This document shows positions 57,988-64,000 of a stretch of 64,000 bases of DNA, piece by piece. Numbering within the stretch: the first letter of the stretch is position 1; each line of letters starts with the position of its first letter. The DNA is taken from assembly GCA_010909165.1 (NCBI GenBank), contig MU008173.1, forward strand, positions 806,001 through 870,000, read 5' to 3'. The stretch is from Anthoceros angustus (taxonomy: Eukaryota; Streptophyta; Anthocerotopsida; Anthocerotales; Anthocerotaceae). Position numbers and translations under genes: made by a program. The notes below the pieces were generated by a model. It made no database searches. It saw only the letters and a program-made list of their open reading frames with translations, and was not told the DNA's origin.

Positions 57988-60186
57988 ATGGCGGATCCGG
58001 AGAAGGAGGAAATTGAAGAAGAAGTGGAAGCCATGGAAGCTATGTATGGAGTCAACTGCAAAGTCGTGCAGAGATGGCCTCATCAGCTGAAAATCTTGCT
58101 GACCCCCAACACTGCGGATGATACTTCTGTTCAGGTCTGATTTCTGTTTGCTTGCTGCAACCGGTATGTTGCAGAAGTAGCTGGTTGGGCCACCAACTCA
58201 GAGAGTGCTGTTTTTTTTTTTCTGTGTGCAGTTTGTTCAAGTTGTGCTTGTGCTCACAGCGGGTGAGCAGGTAGACCACTAAGGAGTTAGTCTCTCCTCA
58301 CAGCTGAGTTATTGCAGTCGGTTAGAGTTATATCTCGAGTTCCTCATCGGTGGGAAGCGGACTTACCCTGCTTTTGATGCAGTATCCCAAAATGCCACCA
58401 GAAATAGAACTGGAAGATGCTAAAGGATTGGATGATAAAAGGCAGGTAGAGTTGCTGTCCACTTTGAGAACACAGGCGGCTGAGCTATTCCATGGGCCTA
58501 TGCTGGTCTCTCTTTGTGAGGTAGACTCTCCTGAGCTCCGACGTTGTAGTTGATTGGGTGATGAAGGATTAGTCTGTGTCATACATGTTCTGATTGACCT
58601 TACGTGTCTGGGTTTTAGTTGTGACGAAGGACCTGTCTGTGTCATGCGCGTTCTGCTTCCCTTGCACTGTATTTTCTTACGTTCATTTGCTGATGAAGGA
58701 TGAGTTTGCATGATACAATTTCCACTTGTCCTTGCACTGTATCTGTTCACGTTTGCACGCTTTTTGTTTCTTGTCTGAGATCTCCTCCTGGCTGGAGATT
58801 CTGCAGAGTGCAGCCGGACCCGGCACACCTTTTTTTCATTGAGAGCTGTTGGCTGTGGTACAGCGTTTTAATTATGAGGTTTTGGTTCTATCTCCTGAGA
58901 ATGTCTGTGCAAACCATTAGGTCCCGAGTACCTCACCGGTGCTGGTGGTGGTGAAGGGCTTGAGGGTTATAACTTGCGGCAAAACCCAAATGGATGGATA
59001 CTGCAGAATGCATAACAGAAAATCTAACGCTTTAAATATGCTTTGAGCAGGCTGCAAAAGATGTCCTTACGGGCATGAACTTTCCTGACGGCGACTGTTG
59101 CTTCTGTCGCTATCCCTTTGTGTTGGAAGCGCACAAACCATTTTTTAAGCTGAACACCTGTTTCCATTGCTTTCATAGGTTGAATTTTTGTCTTTTGCAG
59201 TTTAGAATCGTATGATGCTAACTTTCTTTTGCCTAACAGTCTTATATCTTTACAAAATTGGATTTGTAGTGAATGCCTTGCAAGGTGGTTTCACTATACG
59301 AATCAAGGCGGAAAGTCAACTGCCGATATATCACAGACACCATCACTTGCAGCGAACTCCTTGAGCAGCCAAGGGTATTGATGGTCATGTTGATTGTGTT
59401 TCTAGATCAACTTGCAAGTAGCAAGGGTCCTGTCTGCGAGGTTTTTGTGAGGTTTTTTTATATCATTTGCCCTTTCTGATCCTGTAGTTCGGTGGGGCAG
59501 AGTGCAGAAACTTCAACCCTTCCTTTGTCCAATATGCCGCAGTCCCTTAAATGTGGGTGACATCGCACTCGTGATGGAGTTTCCACTTGCAGAAGAGGTT
59601 TTGGATCTCCTTAAACCATAATCGAGGGTTTTGATTTCCGCGTCTAGAATTAAATTCCTTAGTCATTGTGTTCCTTAATCATTGTAGTTGTAGTTTCTTA
59701 GATGGCTAGTTGAGGTGCTTTCGCTCTTTAGGAGCTAAAGCATCTAGGACGCTGGATTCCATACTCCTCTTATGCTATGGCAGGTATTTTTAGTGAATGG
59801 CTGCCAATCATGTGATCACGGTGATGCAGGAAGCTGATGTTCATGTAGATACTGAATTGTTTATCTCTGAGGAGGAACTCCATCGGAAAGCTCAGTTTGC
59901 CGCGCAATTTGAAACGCAGAGAGCTCGTGGAGGTATTATTGAGTCGGAACATGAGCTAAGGGACAGGGTGGTTCGGAACCTTGTCCAAGCAAGTTTGTTG
60001 GATGATTCTTCCACAAGTGGAACAGTAGATACTCAGGAGCAACAGACTGCAGTGAGCGAAGCTTTGGTCCCACAAGCTGATCCATCTGCCCAGCAGGCCA
60101 ACTTAAGGACCATCAGGGGTCGTAGGCCCGCAAGGCTGAGGCAGCATGGCCAAGGGGGAAGCAATTGGCAGAAGCGGGCTCCATAG
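57988..60186 (+). CDS. RWD-domain RING E3 ubiquitin ligase (RNF25-like)
   Basis: Exons: 57988-58134, 58232-58270, 58382-about 58519, 59050-59178, about 59272-59374, about 59489-59597 and 59830-60186. The N-terminal RWD domain starts MADPEKEEIEEEVEAMEAMY and continues LKILLTPNTADDTSVQ, FVQVVLVLTAGEQ, YPKMPPEIELEDAKGL. A RING follows, with GDCCFCRYPF, FFKLNTCFHCFHRECLARWF and, after a spacer, PFLCPICRSPLNV: paired Cys/His ligands are all visible. The C-terminal part has ELFISEEELHRKAQFAAQFE and ends in a basic GRRPARLRQHGQGG tail. This order (RWD, extended RING, coiled-coil region, basic tail) is that of RNF25/AO7. It would transfer ubiquitin from an E2 to an unknown target. The last acceptor was placed at 59829 because it restores the frame. 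Confidence 0.82.
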
Positions 60187-60189
60187 TAG

Positions 60190-60815
60190 TTTGCATCATG
60201 TTGTCGGTCTGGAATCGTACCAAGACAAAGGATCTCAATCTGTCCCCTGTAAATGCAATCGAGTGCGAAGGTACTGTTTTCCTTGTCTCGAATAGCTTAT
60301 TCCTTGTGGCAACTAAGGTTGGTGATGCATGTTTTTCGAATCCATACGACAGCCTTACGTAGGCTTATGTTGTGTGCAGGCTCAGGTCCGGTGGCATATG
60401 GATTCCTAGAAACAAGCCAGCAGTTCCGGCTGTGGGTGTCAATCGGGTAAGAAAGAATGCATGTAACTGGCGATTTATCATTCTGGCCATCTGGCCTCCC
60501 TACAAGGCAGGCTGATGAAACCTTTCTGCCCAATGCAATGTCCTCATTTCTGATGAATGTTAATGGATGTCAGGCTTGGAGTTGATTCTGAAGAGAGCAG
60601 TTCTGTTATTTGGTACACGTTGTCGACAGCTTGTCATCGCAGTGGGTAGTCAAGACATACATAGCTCCACGATATCGACAGCCATGAACAGCTATTTCTG
60701 ACAACAAGTATACTACCTGGTCATGACTTGGCTTGGTTTTTAACACATTGCTTACACCCTCTCTTCCGTGCCCACATCCATAGACCGCAATTCTCGAGTC
60801 TCCCGAGCAGCATCA
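60190..60815. other. Spacer downstream of the RING gene
   Basis: Probably 3' UTR and spacer. Frames are short and unrelated to known families. Confidence 0.4.
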
Positions 60816-60819
60816 ACTG

Positions 60820-61090
60820 CGAACGAAGCCGGGCCTTGCGACACCAGGCATGGCATGCAAAAGATTGAGCAAGACAAAAAAATTGTGTATGCTGCAGTCC
60901 AAGTAATGTGCAGGAGGTAGAGTTGTCATGAACGGGCACGGGTGTGGAAATGCGCTTGGGACGCTGTGGCGGACAATCTCAAAAACATGTACAAACCTTG
61001 TGAGCTGGGCAATGACAGGGGCGTCACCTCCGCCCCGTGAGGTACATAACAATCGAGCGCCCGCCCTCAGCCTGCAGGCGAGGTTCAATG
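60820..61090. repeat. Dispersed repeat, second copy
   Basis: Matches 52440-52740 (GGCATGGCATGCAAAAGAT, GAAATGCGCTTGGGACGCTG, GGGGCGTCACCTCCGCCCCG) with several small indels. It lies just before the PPR pseudogene. No coding domain and no terminal repeats were recognised; it could be part of an LTR. Confidence 0.7.
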
Positions 61091-61320
61091 TATTCCTCTG
61101 CAAATGATGGTTGCCTGCAACATTGCACGCCATTCACGTAGAGGGGGGCTTGGTTTCCTGTGGCAACAACCTTCCTGGAGCGGTGAAAGACAAATTGGTG
61201 GTATCACGGGTCTGCCAAGAAGAGGTCCTGTTGGCCTGAGAAGCCAGCTGGGGTGAATGTGCACATGGGTCGTGAGGCCTGCCGGCCTGTAGAAATGTTA
61301 GGGGTGTATCGGCTCACACC

Positions 61321-63120
61321 GTGATCGAACTGTGTCAGCAAGGGCAGGTCACCAAGGCTGTTGAGGCTCTGGGAGTTCTGGTGCAGATGAACTGGGGTGC
61401 TTCTCAATCTCTTCTCTTTGCTGTCCTCAAAGGTTGTGCAGCGAAGAAGGATCTCGTTATGGGTCGCTGGGTTCATGGTCTGATCGTTGAAAATGGACAT
61501 ACGTTCCTGTGCAACCACATTCTGCGAATGTATGCTTCTCATGGCAGGTTGCAAGAAGCGATGGATGTGTTCACCGTGGTCGCCGAGCCAAATCCCTTCA
61601 TGTGCTCTTCCATGATTTCTGCCCATGTTCAGCACGGACAAGCTAAGCACGCTGTAGAACTATATCACCAGATGCGCAGGTCGAGTGTGGAGCCCGTGGG
61701 GCATGTCTTCTTAGCAGCTGCTTCTTCTCAACTCCTTGGTGGACATGTATGCAATGTGTGACAGCTTGCAAGAAGCTCAAAGAGTGTCTGACGGGCTTCT
61801 TCGAAAGGATGTGGTAACCTGGAGTGCTATGATAGCAGGATATTCTCAGCAGGGCATGAGTCAAGAGGCTCTTCGCCTCTATGTTGCCGTGCTGGAAGAA
61901 GGCATCACTGGGCCCAATTTTGTTACATTCGTGTCCCTTCTGCAGGCGTGTGCAAGTCTCGGCAGCCCAGCTTTGGAGAGGGGGAAGCAGGTTCACGCAC
62001 AGATGTCATGTCCATGGGACTGTAGCTAACAGCTTGATAAACATATTTGCAAAGTGTGGATCCCTTGCAGATGCCAGGCCGTGTTTGAAGCACATGGTCA
62101 GAAAGATGTGGTGACATGGACTTCTCTTATTGCAGGGTATTCCCAGCAGGGCAGGGCCCTGGAAGCCCTTGAGCTTTACAGTAGGATGCAAGAAGAAGGC
62201 ATTGCCGCGCCCAATTCTGTGACTTTTGTGTGCCTCGTGCAGGCATGTGCTATGGTGGGTGCCCCGGCTTTGGAGAGGGGAAGCAGCTTCACGCACATAT
62301 TGGGGAACAAGGACTTGATGCTGATGTGGTTGTAATCAACGGTCTAGTAAACTTGTATGCGAAATGTGGCAGCCTGGAGGATGCTCAGCTGATTTTTTAT
62401 GCCCTCCGTCCAACAATGTCGTTACGTGGACCACTTTGATAGAAGCATATGCAAGGCAGGGGATGGGTCAGGAAGCCCTTCGTCTTTTCAGTGCTATGCA
62501 AGAAGAAGGCATAGCTGCACCTGATTCTGTGACGTTTGTGGGCCTTTTGCAGGCATGTGCAAATGTTGGTGCCGCGGCTTGATAAATATGTATGCCAAAT
62601 GTGGCAGCCTAGAGGACGCCCAGAGTGTGTTTGACGGACTCCGTGAAAAGGATATGGTGACATGGAATGCCTGATCGCAGGATATTCCCAGCAGAGCATG
62701 GGTGAGGAGGCCTTTCATACATACTGTACTATGCAAGACGAGGCCATCAGTGCACCCAATTCCGTGACATTTGTGTGCCTCCTGCAGGCACATGCACATT
62801 TGTTGGTACCAGCCTAGTAGACATGTATGCAAAGTGTGGCAACCTGCAAGAAGCTCACGCTTTGTTTCACAAGCTCGATCAGAAAAATCTGGTGACTTGA
62901 ACTGCTCTGACAGCAGGTTACTCCCAGCAGGGCATGGGTCAGGAAGCCCTTCGTCTTTATGGTGCTATGCAAGAAGAAGGCTTCACTGCACCCGATTGTG
63001 TCATGTTTGCAAGCCTCCTCCAGGCACGTGCAGATGTGGCAGCTCTGCGTCTAGGAAGGCAGCTTGATGCAGAGGTCAAAGAGCGAGGGCTTCAAGCTGA
63101 CGTGTTTGTGGCCACGTGAC
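61321..63120 (+). pseudogene. PLS-class PPR gene with frameshifts and stops
   Basis: A chain of PPR motifs in three frames. 61321-61720 has KGCAAKKDLVMGRWVHGLIV. 61736-62015 has DVVTWSAMIAGYSQQGMSQE. 62105-62290 has DVVTWTSLIAGYSQQGRALE. 62300-62580 has LVNLYAKCGSLEDAQ and TLIEAYARQGMGQEALRLF. 62580-62815 and 62821-63119 have LINMYAKCGSLEDAQSVFDG and VDMYAKCGNLQEA, the last piece ending DVFVAT before a stop. Breaks occur near 61725, 62015, 62290, 62400, 62580, 62670, 62815 and 62900. About eight repeats are left and no E, E+ or DYW tail. The family edits or processes organelle RNA; this copy is non-functional. Confidence 0.85.
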
Positions 63121-63480
63121 CGAGCTGGCTGCGTCCGCCACGCTCGAGTTTGAAGTCGGTGGACACAGCCAGCTTGGCACGGTGACCGAGGCGGTGACCG
63201 GGAGTCCGTGATCGGGGCCGCGAAGGCCCGATCGACTGCCCAGCCTCCTCACGTGATACCATGAGCACGCTCACGGCACATCTGAAGAAAGCATCAACTG
63301 TGCTTCAACTGAGCTTCACCTGTGGCTCAATACACCATTATGATTTCATATACCAAGAAATTGGAAAAGTTATTTTCTAGATTGGTTCATTGGCAAGCAA
63401 GGATGGAATTAGAGCAAGGTTCAGGCAGCTCAGTTTCCCCATATGGTTCACACATTAAGTTAGCTTGCACAGCCTAATAG
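63121..63480. other. Spacer
   Basis: A small inverted word occurs near 63120-63230 (GGTGACCGAG repeated, GATCGGGGCC...CCCGATCG). No gene recognised. Confidence 0.4.
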
Positions 63481-63519
63481 AGCAGATAACCCTGTTGCAG
63501 ACTGGTGCCGTCATGATAT

Positions 63520-63890
63520 TCATACAAGGCATATGTGATGCTAACAAAAAGTTTATTGATATTTGTTGCACTCATCTTGGTGGTGTTCATGATGTTCAAA
63601 TCCTTAAGGAAAGGAACTTATGGGGGGGGCAGATGTAATTATGACAGAACCCGTTCTGCAAATCGCGGATGTTGAAGTAACTCTTTATATTTTAGGTGAT
63701 AGTGCATACCCATTGATGCCTTTTCTTATGAAACCGTTTCATGCGGAGGACCATATTGAAAAAGTCATTAACCGTTCTTTGCGAAGAGGCAGAGCGAAGG
63801 TGGAGAATGCTTTTGCACTGTTGCAGATTAAACGATATAGTCTGAAAAATCTTAATGTTCGTCTAAAGTACACATTTATGAGAAGGTCGT
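63520..63890 (+). pseudogene. Harbinger-like transposase C-terminal fragment
   Basis: About 63525-63600 reads NKKFIDIC then HLGGVHDVQIL. After a break, 63660-63870 reads LYILGDSAYPLMPFLMKPF and NRSLRRGRAKVENAFALLQI. The DSAYPL (second Asp) and RxxVENAFxLLK (Glu) regions define DDE_Tnp_4-type transposases. It is truncated, with only the C-terminal half present, and it differs from the 9-10 kb copy, so it comes from a different subfamily. Confidence 0.7.
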
Positions 63891-64000
63891 GATTAAGCAT
63901 CCTGTGCTTAGATCGGTACTTAGATGGGGTGCTTAAAGGGAGTGGATGCCCTTGGTGCAAGCAGCTTATGCATATCGTGGTACAAGTTATTAAGTACCAA
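63866..64000 (-). repeat. MITE copy, cut by the window edge
   Basis: CACATTTATGAGAAGG, AAGCATCCTGTGCTTAGATC, GGTGCTTAAAGGGAGTGGAT, then GCCCTTGGTGCAAGC and GTACAAGTTATTAAGTACCA match, in reverse, the 19485-19681 element. The end continues beyond the window. Confidence 0.75.

Overview
The window is nuclear DNA of a land plant. Genes are split by many short GT-AG introns, mostly 80-250 bp. Several products are plant lineage proteins: a plastid Mg-dechelatase (STAY-GREEN), a plant-type IPC synthase, a SLOMO/FBL15 F-box protein, a plant synaptotagmin and an AAF/SPA15-type plastid protein. Degenerate pentatricopeptide (PPR) copies of the type abundant in seed-free vascular plants and the compact introns suggest a seed-free lineage, perhaps a lycophyte; this lineage call is inference. 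No rRNA, tRNA, CRISPR or telomeric array was seen.

Layout. 1-764: 3' part of an unidentified minus-strand repeat protein that runs off the left edge. 1.0-3.6 kb: no gene. 3.8-6.8 kb: synaptotagmin (+). 7.6-8.2 kb: RPB9 (+). 8.5-13.1 kb: a PIF/Harbinger transposon delimited by terminal inverted repeats and TTA target duplications, itself inserted in a MITE-like repeat. 13-20 kb: MITE copies, short tandem repeats, PPR pseudogene pieces and a duplicated non-LTR retroelement remnant with a GC-rich tandem tail. 21-24 kb: Qc-SNARE (SYP61-like) exons directly followed by a PTEN phosphatase gene (+). 24.5-27 kb: AT-rich, with a perfect 49-bp triplet, a long foldback and a second retroelement remnant. 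27.1-30.2 kb: Y-family DNA polymerase iota-like gene (-). 30.7-31.5 kb: RPL30 (+).

From 33 to 60 kb genes are dense: SR splicing factor (-), IPC synthase (+), STAY-GREEN (+), AAF/SPA15-like (-), DHH/DHHA1 phosphoesterase (-), TXNL4B/DIM1-like (+), FBL15/SLOMO (-), EMC10 (-), and an RWD-RING E3 ligase (+). 60.2-64 kb holds a dispersed repeat, a broken PPR gene, a Harbinger transposase fragment and another MITE copy cut by the right edge.

The genes do not form one pathway. Local themes: three short divergent promoters (POLI/RPL30, DHH/TXNL4B, EMC10/RWD-RING); a tail-to-tail pair of plastid senescence-related genes (SGR and AAF-like); and layered transposon nesting. The least expected gene is the polymerase iota-like protein carrying a C-terminal ubiquitin-binding zinc finger. 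No convincing new multi-gene system was found.
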